Part shown: in pieces, positions 63,666 through 64,000 of the stretch
Layout: every line of letters begins with the position of its first letter
How positions within the stretch are numbered: the stretch's first letter is position 1
Source of the DNA: JBJXHN01 sp046233135
GTDB taxonomy: Bacteria; Pseudomonadota; Alphaproteobacteria; Rhodospirillales; Rhodospirillaceae
Assembly: GCA_046233135.1 (NCBI GenBank)
Contig: JBJXHN010000001.1
Span: 372,001-436,000, forward strand
Direction of reading: 5' to 3'
Length of the DNA: 64,000 nt
Position numbers and translations under genes: made by a program
Notes under the pieces: model-generated
Databases searched by the model: none
Told to the model about the DNA's origin: nothing
The model's input: the letters and a program-made list of their open reading frames with translations, nothing else

Positions 63666-64000
63666 TCAGTCCAACCAGGGCGGCACGGGCAGGTTTTTAT
63701 CGCGCAGGAACGCCGGATTGAAAAGTTTGCTTTGATAGCGCTGCCCCCCGTCGCACAGGATGGTCACCACCCGCGACCCCGGCGGCAGGCTTTCGGCCAC
63801 CTTCATCGCCGCAGCCACGTTGACCCCCGAGGAGCCGCCGACCAGCAGGCCGTCGCGGGTCAGCAGGTTGTAGACCACCTCCAGCGCTTCCGGATCGCCG
63901 ATGCGCACGGCGTCGTCGATGGGGGCGTCGCGCAGGTTCTCGGTCACCCGGCCCTGGCCGATGCCTTCGGTGATCGAGGTCCCCTCGGACGCCAGGGCGC
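63666..64000 (-). CDS. cysK: Cysteine synthase, C-terminal part (cut by window edge)
   Basis: The frame is open to the window edge and encodes the last ~111 residues of a PLP-dependent O-acetylserine sulfhydrylase-type protein. SEGTSITEGIGQGRVTENL, the PLP-phosphate-side GLLVGGSSGVNVAAA and the terminal CDGGQRYQSKLFN are recognisable. It makes cysteine from O-acetylserine and sulfide; cystathionine beta-synthase-like relatives share these motifs, so the exact subtype needs the missing N-terminus. The stop at 63666 precedes sseA by 117 nt. Confidence 0.88.
   Translation of the reverse strand, partial: ALASEGTSITEGIGQGRVTENLRDAPIDDAVRIGDPEALEVVYNLLTRDGLLVGGSSGVNVAAAMKVAESLPPGSRVVTILCDGGQRYQSKLFNPAFLRDKNLPVPPWLD

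Overview
This window is chromosomal DNA of a GC-rich alphaproteobacterium. I would place it near the Rhodospirillales, without naming a genus. The grounds are alphaproteobacterial gene neighbourhoods (ppiD-trpE and secG-pyrG-kdsA-eno), a GTTC-N7-GTTC LexA box, an AcnB-type aconitase, a CowN homologue typical of CO-exposed diazotrophs, and several stand-alone signalling proteins. No rRNA, tRNA, CRISPR array, transposase or phage gene was seen.

Layout. (1) 1-4308: an AT-rich accessory segment carrying one 1367-residue orphan protein. (2) 4384-5716: a YchJ/SEC-C protein and a PhoH-type ATPase, convergent, with the phoH terminator between them. (3) 6548-18906: a trehalose/alpha-glucan cluster, glgE, treS-maltokinase fusion, glgX and malQ, joined by a 4-nt start/stop overlap to a large MscS-type channel. 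Trehalose can be turned into maltose, then maltose-1-phosphate, then alpha-1,4-glucan, which GlgX and MalQ trim. No glgB, glgA or glgC lies in the window. (4) 19040-23204: a small membrane protein, a DUF6969-like protein and acnB. (5) 23365-26964: an LRR-Roc-COR-TIR protein of mosaic composition with recently duplicated repeats. (6) 27073-32073: a chemoreceptor with a cysteine-bearing PAS domain, then dnaE. (7) 32192-33832: a NifX-like protein, a PAS-LytTR regulator resembling the CO sensor RcoM, and CowN. Together they suggest a nitrogenase-protection unit responding to CO.

(8) 33837-38403, minus strand: trpG-trpD-trpC, lexA and an isochorismatase-fold hydrolase. lexA has an SOS-type operator inside an 11-bp inverted repeat. 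(9) 38620-42908: copA, a divergent polysaccharide deacetylase and copZ. (10) 42987-47562, minus strand: a COG0523 metallochaperone GTPase, a metallo-beta-lactamase-fold protein with poly-serine ends, a truncated SMP-30 remnant and trpE. The copper and MBL block therefore lies between trpE and trpGDC. (11) 47564-50957, minus strand: ppiD and an ankyrin protein. (12) 51201-56762, plus strand: tpiA, secG, pyrG, kdsA and eno. (13) 56788-62680: a 5.7-kb segment bounded by two inverted copies of a ~110-bp dispersed repeat. It holds a SAM methyltransferase, a secreted cysteine-containing protein and a sensor with three periplasmic binding domains fused to a SpoIIE phosphatase. (14) 62691-64000, minus strand: sseA and the C-terminal part of a cysteine synthase cut by the window edge.

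The best candidates for new biology are the NifX-like/PAS-LytTR/CowN unit, the LRR-Roc-COR-TIR protein, the 1367-residue orphan with a degenerate zincin-like signature, the triple-SBP SpoIIE sensor and the inverted ~110-bp element. All function calls rest on motif recognition by eye; no database search was run.
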